Below, piece after piece: positions 1 to 12,289 of a DNA stretch of 64,000 nt. Both the position numbers and the translations under genes were made by a program. Origin of the DNA: Cunninghamia lanceolata (taxonomy: Eukaryota > Streptophyta > Pinopsida > Cupressales > Cupressaceae); assembly GCA_027924645.1 (NCBI GenBank), contig BSBN01001687.1:5580001-5644000 (forward strand), read 5' to 3'. Positions within the stretch are counted from its first letter, which is position 1, and each line of letters opens with the position of its first letter. The notes beneath the pieces are model-generated. The model was not told the origin of the DNA, ran no database searches, and worked only from the letters and a program-made list of their open reading frames with translations.

Positions 1-229
1 TGAGAGTAGTCAAATCTTTACTCTTCTCAATGATTATTGCAACATGATTCCACCTTTGTGTTAAGAACCTCAACACCTTTTCAACTATGAATTATTTGTT
101 CACTATTTCTCCAAGAGTAGCCATCTTATTGATCACATCCTTTACTCTTACACAATAATCACTCACACTCTCAGCTTCTTGCATCTTAAAATTCTCAAAT
201 TCTTTCTTCAATGTCTACAACTTGACAAC
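1..229 (-). pseudogene. Copia gag relic, C-terminal half (UBN2 family), runs off the window
   Basis: Read on the minus strand, this codes for the middle of a Copia capsid-type Gag of the UBN2 family. The reading includes KKEFENFKMQEAESVSDY and VLRFLTQRWNHVAIIIEKSK, both typical of that fold. At least two in-frame stops (after VVKL and after EIVNK) make it a relic. The other half of the same gag lies at 12290-12560; the two were separated when a gypsy element inserted between NDQVK and the KVVKL stretch. The target duplication TTTGA sits at 230-234 here and at 12285-12289 on the far side. The product would have assembled retrotransposon particles in the cytoplasm. The rest of this Copia lies beyond the left edge. 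Confidence 0.85.
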
Positions 230-1473
230 TTTGATGTCATGCCCACATTTCCCATGTGGCCACGACACACAAGACACATGTCATGTCCACATTTGTCATG
301 TGGTCATGACACGAAATATCAAAAAAATTTCAACATGTCCCTAAATACCCTCTCGTACACGTCAACATGCTCGGTGGCAATACACATAAGGCGTAAACAT
401 GTCAACCAAACTTAGGGAAGAGCATTTACATATGCAATCCCCTACATGATGATAGCTGATTAGGGGGTTATACTACATGAGGAGAGTCGTTACTAAGGTT
501 GGGATCAAATGGAACCAAACCCTAAGTTTCCTAAGTGAGTGGTACGATTTCGACAGGAGTCAAAATCCAACCCTAATTCTAGAGCATAAAATAAATTCAA
601 ACACACTTACATTTAAATTAATAATTGAAAGGAAAAATTAAAATGTTAACTATTGCCAAGGAATTTAAAAATTAAAATGTTAACATTAATTTAAGAGCTC
701 AAAATCTAAGCTCAAATAAAAGCCACAACTCATATAATAAAATAATCCCTCCAATCAAGCAAAACAAAAAAAAGAAATGAGAAGAGGGAATAAATATATT
801 CCCGTGCACACAAAATTCACTCAAATTAAATCCCCGTTCTTTTATTTTACTCGCATCAACCTTAAAATGCTTTTCTAATAATAAAATATTCCTCTCATCT
901 CAAAACCCTAAAAACTCTCACATTAAAATAATAGTTTCCTTATAAGAACAAAAGAACCCTAACATTCTTTATCCCTATTCTATTCATTTTTTTTCCTCTA
1001 TCTTTTTGTATTCTCTCTTGTTTCCATTTCTTTTGTTTTGCAGGTTTCTTCATAGGGCAACCATGGAAGTTTTAGAACAGAGGGTATACACAGAGGTATA
1101 CACCCTCTTCATTCAATTTTCTTCTTCTCTTCTCACTTTATTTTCTTCTTTTTGTTGTTTCTCTTGTTTGGTTTGTTTTGTTGCAGGTAGGGTTTCTTCT
1201 CAATAGCTTGGGTAGCCATGAAAATACTACATCAAGGTATATATTCATTATATATACGCGGGGTTTCTTTATATATATATATCCTCTGACACAGATCTCA
1301 CAAAGGAATACATAAATATTTTCCATTGTTTAAAAATACTGATATATATATATATATATAATGTGCCTCAGCAAATAAATGGCCGAACTACAGGTTTTAA
1401 GAAGCGGCGGATTTAAATGGCGGAGCCGCCACCAAGCAACGCAGGGTTCAAGTTTTATTTTGGTGGAGATGAT

Positions 1474-1558
1474 GGGTGTGGGGAGGGGGCCGACCCCCAC
1501 CCACACCCAAGGGTGTGGACAAGGGTGTGGGTGGGGGCTAGGCCCCCTCCCCACACCC
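1474..1558. repeat. GC-rich inverted repeat in the LTR
   Basis: The arms 1474-1491 (GGGTGTGGGGAGGGGGCC) and 1541-1558 are exact reverse complements, with further G- and C-runs between them. Diverged versions occur in the other LTR near 9280-9345 and 8115-8140. The G-runs could also form a quadruplex. The function is unknown. Confidence 0.8.
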
Positions 1559-3347
1559 CTTGGCTAAACAAATATTACCCGGCGGCCGCTGTTGTCCACC
1601 TTGTTTACTTTTTTTTTTCTGTTAAAAAACTTAAACCCCAAAATAAACACAGGGTTCGGCCCTGTCGAACTCAATCTTCCCTCTTTTTTTTAATCACTGT
1701 ATAAAATGTGAATGTGAACTGTCTAACATGCTATTCGATTATTTTTTTTAAATACTTTCATATATATATATATACACACACACATAGGCATATATACACA
1801 GTTTAACATATTTGTTTTCAGTAAGTTATAAAATATGTTTTTAGCAAAATTATATATATACACAAATAGGCAAAAATTTTAACTAGCCTAATAATATAAG
1901 TTTAGGAAAACTAGAAAATAATTTCATACTTTTTTTTTCAGAAATAAGTAATGACAGAATACTATTATTATTTTTTTGAAAAAAAAAATCTCTCTCTTTC
2001 TTTTTTACAGCAAAAAAATTATAACAATCATATTATTTTTCTTCTAAAATAGCAAACATTGATTGAAGGATATATGTTTCTATGAACCTTAAATTAGAAT
2101 TTAACTATTTTCTTTCTCTTGAGAATGCAACTATAATTTCCTTTCTTTCCATGCATATAAACAACAACTAAACAACATTAATAATTACTTCTTTCCTTTT
2201 TCATACTACTCAAATACACTTCATTACAATACCAAGAAATGTATAGTTATTTTAGAACAACAAGAAGGATTTCAAATCAGCAATATAACTTCATTTGAAA
2301 TATAGAATACACTAACTTCATAAGGGTAGATTTATTAGACTACTTCAAACTTTGAGAGTACAATTTTTTTGACAACTATATACAATAAGGCCTCCAAGGC
2401 AATGGCTCACAAAACAACCATCATAAAAATGAAAATAAGGACACAATGGTCATTCTCCAATGTTCCAAAAACACCAACATAACTTGCAATAATATAAAAA
2501 AAAAGAGGGGGAAGCCAAGCCATGAAAACCGCCCTCTTCCCTACCATAGACCAGCTAGTGGGTCACCCCCAAGCTGGGAGGTAGATATCACACGAGTTTA
2601 AACATTCCACAACAAAAATCACATTACAACACAAAATCACCCATGGTTTATGCACAATACAAAACTTATAGAAATGAGTTTGGAGAGGTAGGGGAGTGGA
2701 CCCCTTAACTCAAGACGTCACTCTAAAACACATAGTCTCAACACCACAAGGCCTCAAGCCAAAATAATATCTCCATAAAACAAAAAATCACCATGGCACT
2801 CATGCCAACCAAAATACTCCCATACTCCAAATAATGCCATCAAGGCCATAATAATATCAACACCAGGAGGGTGACCTTGAGGAGTTTCACTCTCCCCCAC
2901 CCCACACAAGTCGAGCATTTTTTCCAAATGGAGAGTCTCTTACCAACACCCAAAATCCACACAAAATAAAATAGCACCCAACACAATATTTCAAACACAC
3001 AAGTAAAATGAAACAAGCATAAGGAATGGCTAAATTCCATAGGGCTTACTTTAAGAGCCCAACAATGGATGCAAGTTGAAGAAGAGCCCACCAAGCTTTC
3101 TCCAAGCCTCCAATCCTCCAAATTTTCTCTAACTCCTTCCCAAAAAAACTTCCAAAGATAGAAAAATTTTAAAAAGAAAAAACCCCCAACTCCTCTCCAA
3201 GAGGAGATAAAATAGACCTCCAATCTAGGCCCTAAGGAATGAGAAGGTGACACATGTCACCTTCTCCTTCCTCATCTCATGCCATTGGCAAGGGAGAAGG
3301 ATTGTGAGGGTGACAAGTGTCACCCTCTTATCCATTCAAACCCTTAT

Positions 3348-3393
3348 CCTCTCCACTTGTGCTCTCACACGTGTGAGAGCACAAGTGGAGAGG
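3348..3393. repeat. Perfect 46-bp palindrome centred on CACGTG
   Basis: Bases 3348-3370 are the exact reverse complement of 3371-3393. The centre contains CACGTG, the plant G-box core. Flanking CCCTTATCC (3341-3349) and GGATAAGGG (3420-3428) add an outer stem. Smaller near-palindromes of the GGTGACA-TGTCACC type lie at 3245-3265, 3307-3328 and about 3428-3443. The other LTR keeps an imperfect version near 11188-11235. Confidence 0.9.
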
Positions 3394-4440
3394 TGGCATC
3401 TCTCCCCATGGCTCCATAAGGATAAGGGATGACACATGTCATCACCTTACTCCTCAAGAGAGCCCCTTCACTCTAAGATGCTCTCACACGTGTGATAGTC
3501 TTGGAGGAAGGTTCCACACACTTGGGGGTCTTGAAGACTCCCTAAGTCTTCAATGTGGAGGAATCCCCAAGCCTTGGGAAAGGAGATGGGCCTTTTCCAA
3601 GGCATGACTCATCTCCCACCCTTAGCCATTTTGAATTTTCGTCACTTTTACTAAGCCCAAGTTTAGGATGACTAGATGGGAGTTACCCTAGGGTTTAGTA
3701 AGTCCAAATGGACCCCAGACCCTAGGATTACCACCTAGGATAAGTTTGTCACTCTAATAAACAATTAAGGAGGTGTAAAATCACATTAAATGGCCCAAAA
3801 ATAAAAAGAATACCAAATGGTGTAAATTAAAACACAAATTTTACAACACATCAATTAAATTAATTAAAATGGGTGAACTAGGCCAATTAATTAAATACAA
3901 GCATTGACGAAAACATCATCCAATCATAGATGATCCTCATCTCTCTTGGGAATGGATCGACTTAACAAGGGAAACATAGAAGTGTGAGATCGGCCTCCAA
4001 TTTTTAGTGGCCTGGAAAATCACCGGTGCACTTGAACAAATAGTCAATCCAACATAGGTATATCATAGCTGAAGCAACATAATGTAATAATCATGTCATC
4101 ACATAATTCATACACAACATTAAATAATTCACATCATAATTAAGATTTAAAATTCTATTTTCTATATAATATCTCAGAATCAGAATCACATAGCAAATCC
4201 ATATAATGAGCTCAAAATCAACATCACCAATAATCATCAAATGTATTTCACATGTCTAACATCATAAGAGCATCAAAATAGGATCTAATCAAATCACCAC
4301 ATACTAATCAAAGTTAATCCAAAATAAGGAGATATAGTCTAAATCTGCATAATGGAATCAATAGTCTCTAAATGTCTAAAATGTCTCCAACTATAGTATG
4401 AAATGATCATAATAGGGAAGTGAAATAATTAGGCCTCACA

Positions 4441-4453
4441 TCCTCCCCTCTAA
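4441..4453 (-). promoter_or_regulatory. Polypurine tract of the gypsy-type element
   Basis: On the minus strand, TTAGAGGGGAGGA directly precedes the LTR start TGTGAGGCC. This is the expected place and composition for the plus-strand primer of an LTR retrotransposon. Confidence 0.85.
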
Positions 4454-4660
4454 GGCTAAAATTTCTCCTAGAATTCATCAAAGAGGCGAGGATACAGTGC
4501 CCTCAATCCTCCCAAGTCGTCATGACCTCATCATACCGATCCCACTGGACCCTAACCTGGTCCAGCTCTCGACCTCAAAGGCCCAGTGTCTAACAAGCCA
4601 AAGTGTGAATTAGCTTCAAAGCCAACTTCCCATCCACTTCTACTTGTAGTGTCGATAACG
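4441..4660 (-). pseudogene. Integrase C-terminal tail / chromodomain-type relic
   Basis: The minus-strand reading contains VEVDGKLALKLIHTLAC, GRELDQVRVQWDRYDE and TTWED, then LRGEDV. These match the end of plant gypsy polyproteins, where a chromodomain-like module follows the integrase and targets insertion to chromatin. Two or more stops interrupt it. It ends just before the polypurine tract, as the last piece of a pol gene should. Immediately upstream lies only the start of the protease (HHMFAAVDNYKA), so the deletion joined early protease to the chromodomain tail. Whether this junction was shared by sibling copies cannot be told from one copy. Confidence 0.72.
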
Positions 4661-4669
4661 GGGGCCTGG

Positions 4670-6090
4670 AAGTTAGCCTTATAGTTATCAACCGCTGCAA
4701 ACATGTGGTGGGACCTACCCACATCTCCAACTGTCTACTTAGATCCTTCGACACCAGGCTGTCCCCTAGCTGTAAATCCCTGTGGGCATTCTCTGGCTAA
4801 GTGACCCTCATGACCACATACATAACATGGTCCCCGAGCCTGAACATGTCATGTCTGTGTCCTGCTAGACTATTGTTGTCCAAGTTGACCCGTGGAACCC
4901 TATGACCCTCTGAAGGACTGTTGCGACTGTGCAGGTCCTACAGTAGGTGCCTGTTGTCGCCAGTCTCTACGTGGACCCTACTGATGCTGCTGCTGCTATG
5001 GAGGTCTAGGATAGAAAGGTGTGGAACTAAACCCTCCTCTCTAAGGTGGCAGTGGTGGTTTGCGGTAACTCTGCTGCTGCTGCTGGCCACGATCCTGAAA
5101 CTAAGGGTGCAAATTCTGACCTTGTCCCTGTATCTCCTCAATAATGTATGCCTTCTTAATAGCCTCACTCAAAGTCTAGGGGTCTGCCATGTGCAATGGC
5201 CCTTCTATCCCTGGATTTAAACCTCTGATAAACTTGTGAACCAAAAGTTTCTCATCATGGAGATACTCCGTATAACATGACAACTCTGTGAATCTCCCCT
5301 CATATTATTCTACAGTAGACCCTCGCTGCTACAAATTGTGGAACTCATCAATACAACACTGCCTGCAGTGGTTTGACAGGTATTACGCATTAAAGCGCTC
5401 AATGAGTGTATCCCATGAAAGTGTATCCAAAGAAAAAGTGGCACTTGCACTCCTCAGTGTGCCACCAAGTCGCTATTGCATCTCTTAATAGGTGGACCAC
5501 CATGCATGCCTTCATCTTACCCTCGTAAGGATGCAACGTGAAGCACCTATCTAAGTTGATAAGCCAAGCCTCTGCCTCAGCTCCCTTTGTGGTCCCAGTA
5601 AAGGTAGGTGGATTCAGCCTCAACAAATCTCTGATGGGGTCTCCACGGTCTATGTGCCCTTGGATAGGCTCATCCGCACAAAACCCATAAGGCCTATGAA
5701 AAATCTGCTCTACTCTCATTGCCTCCTCATGCCTAGCATGATGCGGAGGGTTCCTGCTATGAGCTCTATAAGCTGAACCAACCTCCTCTGTTGTCGTATC
5801 AGGTATCTCAACATAAGGCTCCACACATGGTGCCTCTCACAGCTAGACGTGGGGCTCCACACGTGACTCAGCTCGTGGCCCCACACATGGTTCATCTCGC
5901 GGATCAACACAGGGCTTGACACGCGGCTCAACTGAAGCTAGTGGTAACCTATCTAGCACTACCTATAGCACATGTAAGATCTGTGGTTTGATATTAGGTA
6001 CTAGTGGTGCCTGTGGTGCCTACTACTATGGTGGAGCTGGTGGTCCCTGACCATCTACTATAGACTCATTCTCATTCCGTATCTCTAAGG
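4670..6090 (-). pseudogene. Gypsy gag with zinc knuckle, decayed
   Basis: Minus-strand Gag relic. The N-terminal part (about 6090-5830) is proline-rich with repeated EP-V motifs. The retrotransposon gag domain follows at about 5700-5470 (FTGTTKGAEAEAWLINLDRC, LHPYEGKMKACMVVHLL, ATWW). A glutamine-rich linker spans about 5090-4980. A zinc knuckle of the form CX2CX4HX4C (CYVCGHEGHLAREC) is at 4786-4827, followed by the first residues of a protease at about 4700. A frameshift near 5440 and several stops break the frame. Gag would package element RNA into particles. The longest open stretch is 5399-5824. Confidence 0.85.
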
Positions 6091-6215
6091 ATATTGTGGT
6101 GTGTGAGCGCACTCAAATAATTTGTCAGGGAGGAATCCTACAAGAACAAGGTATTCACAAATAAATCAAAATTACAGAAGTTATAATGTGCCCGACAAGC
6201 CCAGTGTTTAAACTT

Positions 6216-6229
6216 GGGCTCTAATACCA
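6216..6229 (-). promoter_or_regulatory. Primer-binding site, tRNA-iMet type
   Basis: On the minus strand TGGTATTAGAGCCC starts two bases after the 5' LTR end. It differs by one base from the common initiator-Met primer site TGGTATCAGAGCC. This fixes the element's direction as minus. Confidence 0.85.
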
Positions 6230-6231
6230 AA

Positions 6232-9200
6232 TTTCATGCCCACATTTCCCACGTGGCCATGACACGCAACACGTGTCATGTATACATTTGTCATGTGGTC
6301 ATGATATGAAATATCAAAAACTTTTCCACATGTCCCTAGAAACCCCCTCACATGCGTCAGTGTGCTCGGTGGCAATACGCATAAGGCGTAAACATGTCAA
6401 TCAAACTTGGGGAAGAGTATTTACATATGCAATCCCCTACGTGATGATAGCCGACTAGGGGGTTATGCGACACAAGGAGCATCGCTACTAGGGTTGGGAT
6501 CGAATGGACCCGAACCCTAAGTTTCCTAAGTGAGTGGTACGATTTCAACAGGAGTCGAAATCCAACCCTAATTCTAGAGCATAAAATAAATTAAAACATG
6601 CTTACATTTAAATTAATAATTGCAAGGCAAAATTTAAACATTAACTATTGCCAAGGAATTTCATTTAAAATAACTACCCTAAGTCTCAGAAAATTTCAGC
6701 AGCATAACGCGTTATTAATGTTTGAAATAAATATTTTAAAAGGGTCTTGTTCTAAAATATTTTAGGAGAAAAATTAAATAGAAAGATTAAATTAAATTTA
6801 CCTAATTAACACTATAAAAATTGCCTAATCAATTAAATGTAAATCAATTTAAATAAAATCATAAAATAATTAATCCCAAAAATAATAAAGGTCTACGAAT
6901 AAATATAATTCCAACAATTATATTTATTTGATAAAATCAAGGTCAAAATTAAAATTAATAACCTATGCTATAAAATATGCCCTCCATTTAAAAACTCATT
7001 AAATTAAATAGAACAATTAAGTAATTAATTACCCCTAAATAAAATATAATAATATACCCAACTAATAAAAAGTAGCCCAACAATTAAATTTTGTCTATCA
7101 ACTTAACTTACTAATCCAATGATGTCAAAAGGCTTACATTTAATCTCACAACAATAAAAATAAAAATAAAATAAAATAAGGAATTAGAAAGATTTAATAA
7201 AATAAATTTTCCACATGATTTTTTTCTACTTAACTCAATAAAGCAAAAAAAGACAACAAGATAAGAAATTAGGAAGATTTAAATTAAATAAATTATCCAC
7301 CTATTTCCTACTTATTCAATAAATCAAAAGACAATATTCTAAGTATTAAAACAAATAAGCCTTCAATTTAATAAAATAAAGCATTAATTTAAGAGCTCAA
7401 AATCTAAGCTCAAATAAAAGCCACAACTCATATAATAAAATAATCCCTCCAATCAAGCAAAACAAAAAAAAGAAATGAGAAGAGGGAATAAATATATATT
7501 CCCGTGCACACAAAATTCGCTAAAATTAAATCCCCATTCTTTTATTTTACTCACATCAACCTTAAAATACTTTTCTAATAATAAAATATTCCTTTCATCT
7601 CAAAGCCCTAAAAACTCTCACATTAAAATAATAGTTTTCTTATGAGGACAAAAGAACCCTAACATTCCTTATCCCTATTCTATTCCTTTTTTTTTCCTCT
7701 ATCATTTTGTATTCTCTCTTATTTCCATTTTTTCGTTTTGGAGGTTTCTTTATAGGACAGCCATGGAAGTTTTAGAACAGAGGGTATACACATAGGTATA
7801 CCCTCTTCATTAAATTTTCTTCTTCTCTTCTCACTTTATTTTTTTTCTTTTTGTTGTTTCTCTTTTTTGGTTTGTTTTGTTGCAGGTAGGGTTTCTTCTC
7901 AATGGCTTGGACAACCATGAAAATACCACATCAAGGTATACATTCATTATATATACGTGGGGTTTCTTTTTTTTTCTTTATATATATATGAGAAAGGAAT
8001 ATATATATATATATATATATAATGTGCATTAGCAAATAAATGACTGAACTGCAGGTTTTAAGAAGCGACGGATTTAAATGGTGGAGCCGCCGCCACACAA
8101 GGTTCAAGTTTTATTTTTCGGCCCCCTCCCCACATGCCACGGCCAAACAAATATTATGGTGGGTAGTGGCTGTGGCCACTGTCCACCTTATTTACTTTTT
8201 TTTTTCTACTAAAAAACTTAAACCCTAAAATAAACATAAGGATTGGCCCTGCTGAACTCAGTCTTCCCTCTTTTTTATCACTATATAAAATGTGAATGTG
8301 AACCATCTAACATGTTATTCAATTATTTTTATTTTAAACACTTTCATTTATATTTAAATATATATATGTATATATGTGTGTGTGTGTGTGTGTATAGTTT
8401 AACAAATGTGTTTTCAATAAGTTATAAAATATGTTTTTAGCAAAATTATATATATATATATATAAGAGCTCAAAATCTAAGCTCAAATAAAAGCCACAAC
8501 TCATATAATAAAATAATCCCTCGAATCAAAGAAAACAAAAAAAAAAGAAATGAGAAGAGGAAATAAATATATTCCCGTACACACAAAATTCACTCAAATT
8601 AAATCCCCATTATTTTATTTTACTCACATCAACCTTAAAATTATTTTCTAAAAATAAAATATTCCTTTCATCTCAAAGCCCTAAAAACTCTCACATTAAA
8701 ATAATAGTTTCATTATAAGAACAAAAGAACCCTAGCATTCCTTATCCCTATTCTATTCTTTTATTTTTTCCTCTATCATTTTGTATTCTCTCTTGTTTCC
8801 ATTTCTTTTGTTTTATAGGTTTATTCATAGGGTAGCCATGGAAGTTTTAGAACAGAGGGTATACATAGAGGTATACCCTCTTCATTAAATTTTCTTATTC
8901 TCTTCTCACTTTATTTTTTTCCTTATGTTGTTTCTCTTGTTTGGTTTGTTTTGTTGCAGGTAGGGTTTCTTCTCAATGGCTTGGACAACCATGAAAATAC
9001 TACATTAAGGTATATATTCATTATATATACGTGGGGTTTCTTTTTTTTCTTTATATATATATATATATATATACATATAAAAATATCCTCTGAGAAAGGA
9101 ATACCTAAATATTTTCTATTATTTAAAAATATTAATAAGCAGTATATATATATAGCAAATATTAATAATATGCATTAGCAGATAAACGGCCGAACTGCAG

Positions 9201-12200
9201 GTTTTAAGAAGCGGCGGACTTAAATGGCAGAGCCATCACCAAGTAACGTAGGGTTCAAGTTTTATTTTGGTGGAGACAATGGGTGTTGGGAGGGGGCCAA
9301 TCCCCCACAGTGTGGGTGGGGGTTCGACCCCCTCCCCACACCCCGCAGCCAAACAAATATTATGGTGGGTGGCAGCTGTGGCCACCATCCACCTTGTTTA
9401 CTTTTTTTTTCTACTAAAAAACTTAAACCCCAAAATAAACGCAGGGATTGGCCCTGCCGAACTCAGTCTTCCCTTTTTTTTTTATCACTGTATAAAATGT
9501 GAATGTGAACTATCTAACATGTTATATGATTATTTTTATTTTAAACACTTTCATTTATATTTAAATATATATGTATATATATGTGTGTGTTTGTGTATAT
9601 ATATATAATGTGAATGTGAACTGTCTAACATGTTATTCGATTATTTTTATTTTAAACACTTTCATTTATATTTAAATATATATGTGTGTGTGTGTGTGTA
9701 GGCAAAAATTTCAACTAGCCTAATAATATAAGTTTAGGAAAACTAGAAAACAATTTCATACTTTTTCTTTTTGCAGAAATAACTAATGAGAGAATACTAT
9801 TATTTCTTTTTTGAAAAACAAATTTCTCTCTATCTCTCTCTTTTTGAAAACAAAAATAATTATAACAGTCATATTATTTTTCTTTTAAAACAGCAAGCAT
9901 TAGGAGAAGGATATATTTTTCTATGAACCTTAAATTAGAATTTAACTATTTTCTTTCTCTTGAGAATGAAACTATAATTTCCTTTCTTTCCATGCGTATA
10001 AACAATAACTAAACAACATTAATAATTACTTCTTTCCTTTTTCATACTACTCAAATACACTTCATTACAATACCAAGAAATGCATAATTATTTTAGGACA
10101 ACAAGAAGGATTTCAAATCAACAATATAACTTCATTTGAAATATAGAATACACTAACTTCATAAGGGGAGATTTATTACACTACTTCAAACTTTGAGAGT
10201 ACAATTTTTTTGACAACTATATATAATAAGGCCTTCAAGGCCATGGCTCACAAAACAACCATCATGAAAATGAAAATAAGGTCACAATGGCTATTCTCCA
10301 AAGCTCCAAAAGCACCAACATAACCTGCAATATTATAAACACAAAGAGGGGGAAGCCAAGCCATGAAAATTGCCCTCCTCTCTACCATAGACCTGCTAGT
10401 GGGTCAGCCCCGAGCTGGGAGGTAGATCTCACGTGGGTTTAAACATTCCACAACAAAAATCACATTACAACACAGAAACACCCATGGTTTATGTACAATA
10501 CAAAACTCATAGAAATGAGTTTTGAGGGGTAGGGGAGTGGACCCATCAACTCAAGAGGTCACTCCAAAACACATAGTCTTAACACCACAAGGCCTCAAGT
10601 CAAAATAATATTTTCATGAAACATAAAATCACCATGGCACTCATGTCAACAAAAATATTCCCATACTCCAAATAATGCCCTCAAGGCCATAATAATATCA
10701 ACACCACGAGGGTGACCTCGAGGAGGTTCACTCTCTCGTACCCCACACAAGTTGAGCATTTTCTCCAAATGGAGAGGCTCTCACCAACACCCAAAACCCA
10801 CACAAAAAAAAATAACACCCAACACAATATTTCAAGCACACAAGTAAAATGAAACAAACATAAGGAATGGCTAAATGCCATAGGGCTTACCTTAAGAGCC
10901 CAACAATAGATGCAAGTTGATGAAGAGCCCACCAAGCTTTCTCCAAGCCTCCAATCCTCCAATTTTTCTCTAACTCCTCAAAAAAAACCTCCAAAGATAG
11001 AAAATTTTTAAAAAGCAAAAAACCCCCAACTCCTCTCCAAGAGGAGATCAAATATGCCTCCAATCTAGGCCCTGAGGAATGAGAAGGTGACACATACCAC
11101 CTTCTCCTTCTTCATCTCATGCCACTTGCAAGGGAGAAGGAATGTGAGGGTGACAAGTGTCACCCTCTTATCCATTCAAACCCTTATCCTCTCCACTTGT
11201 GCTCTCATACATGTGTGAGAGAAAAAGTGGAGAGGTGGCATCTCTCCCCATGGCTCCATGAGGATAAGGGATGACACATGTCATTACCTTACTCCTCAAG
11301 AGAGCCCCTTCACTCCAAGATGCTCTCACACATGTGTGAGAGTCTTGTAGGAAGGTTCCACACACTTGGGGGTCTTGAAGACTACCCAAGTCTTCAAGGT
11401 GGAGGAATCCTCAAGCCTTGGGAAGGGAGATGGGCCTTTTCCAAGACATGACTCATCTCCCACCCTTAGCCATTTTGAATTTTCTTCACTTTTATTAAAC
11501 CCAAGTTTAGGGTGACTAGATGGGAGTTACCCTGGTGTTTAGTAAGTCCAAATGGACCGCAAACCCTAGGGGTACCACCTAGGGTAAGTTTGAAACTCTA
11601 ATAGACAATTAAGGAGGTGTAAAATCACATTAAATGGCCCAAAAATAAAAAGAATATCAAATGGTGTAAATTCAAACACAAGTTTTACAACACATCAATT
11701 AAATTAATTAAAAGGGGTGAACTAGGACAATTAATTAAATACAAACATTCATGAAAACATCATCCAATCATACATGATCCTCATCCCTCTTGGGAATGGA
11801 TTGACTTAACAAGGGAAACACAGAAGTGTGAGATCAGCCTCTGATTTTCTGTGGCCTGGAAAATCACCTACGCACTTGAACAAATAGTCAATCCAACATA
11901 GGGATATCATAGCCGAGCCAATAGAATGTAATAATCATGTCATTGCATAATTCATACACAACATTAAATAACTCACATCATAATTAAGATTTAAAATTAC
12001 ATTTTCTATATACTATTTCAGAATCAGAATCACATAGCAAATCCATATAATGAGTTCAAAATCAACATCACCAATAATCATCAAATGTATCTCACATGTC
12101 TAACATCATAAGAGCATCAAAATAGGATCTAATCAAATCACCACATACTAATCAAAGCTAATCCAAAATAAGGAGATATAGTCTAAATCTGCATAATGGA

Positions 12201-12284
12201 ATCAATAGTCTCTAAGTGTCTAAAATGTCTCCAACTATAGTATGAAATGATCAAAATAGGGAAGTGAAATAATTAGGCCTCATA
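6232..12284 (-). repeat. 5' LTR of the gypsy-type element (6.05 kb)
   Basis: Homologous to 235-4440 but longer, because it retains about 0.72 kb at 6660-7380 and contains an internal tandem copy at 8466-9600. Its terminal dinucleotides have decayed (TTTCATG for TGTCATG at the left, CCTCATA for CCTCACA at the right), while the 3' LTR keeps the canonical ends. No supported gene lies inside. Confidence 0.9.
7388..9700. repeat. Tandem duplication of about 1.1 kb inside the 5' LTR
   Basis: The stretch beginning AAGAGCTCAAAATCTAAGC at about 7389 recurs at about 8466. The order of landmarks is the same in both: TTTGCAGG-type tracts, an ATGGAAGTTTTAGAACAGAGG box, a GC-rich hairpin remnant and a TATATG/TGTG microsatellite. 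A third short partial copy (AATGTGAATGTGAACTGTCT) lies at about 9606-9700. The 3' LTR has one copy only (about 690-1800), so the expansion happened after insertion or was lost there. Confidence 0.8.
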
Positions 12285-12289
12285 TTTGA

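Larger units (their letters stand above)
235..4440 (-). repeat. 3' LTR of the gypsy-type element (4.2 kb)
   Basis: This matches 6232-12284 along its whole length. Relative to that copy it lacks about 0.72 kb (around 660, equivalent to 6660-7380) and the extra tandem segment at 8466-9600. It holds no convincing gene; long readings such as the minus-strand one at 2840-3253 recur in the other LTR only because the LTRs are copies. It includes a GC-rich hairpin at 1474-1558, several TA and CA microsatellites, and a cluster of hairpins around 3240-3440. Confidence 0.9.
235..12284 (-). mobile_element. Ty3/gypsy-type element with giant LTRs and a pol-deleted core
   Basis: A complete LTR element on the minus strand, bounded by TTTGA duplications at 230-234 and 12285-12289. 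LTR consensus ends are TGTGAGGCC and GGGCATGACA, read on the minus strand. The 3' LTR is 235-4440, the core 4441-6231 and the 5' LTR 6232-12284. The core has a tRNA-iMet-like primer-binding site and a polypurine tract in the correct places. It codes only for gag with a zinc knuckle and for the far C-terminal integrase/chromodomain tail. Protease, reverse transcriptase, RNase H and the integrase core are absent, so the element could only have moved with proteins supplied by a relative. It inserted into a Copia gag. Confidence 0.92.

Noticed and set aside
1006..1206. Plus-strand frame with splice-like TTTTGCAGG and ATGGAAGTTTTAG boxes, present in all LTR copies
   Set aside because: Could be a short LTR-encoded exon, but the downstream frame is low complexity and not conserved between copies.
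2840..3253. 137-codon minus-strand open frame, repeated at about 10681-11093
   Set aside because: It recurs only because it lies in both LTRs; it has no signal, domain or codon pattern of a gene, and it is shifted and broken in the other LTR.
4921..5220. 99-codon plus-strand open frame
   Set aside because: Antisense shadow of the glutamine-rich part of the gypsy gag.
8340..8460. TG and TA microsatellite arrays (also 1760-1860, 9040-9080, 9580-9700) considered as CRISPR-like or satellite arrays
   Set aside because: Simple dinucleotide repeats in an LTR; no spacer structure.
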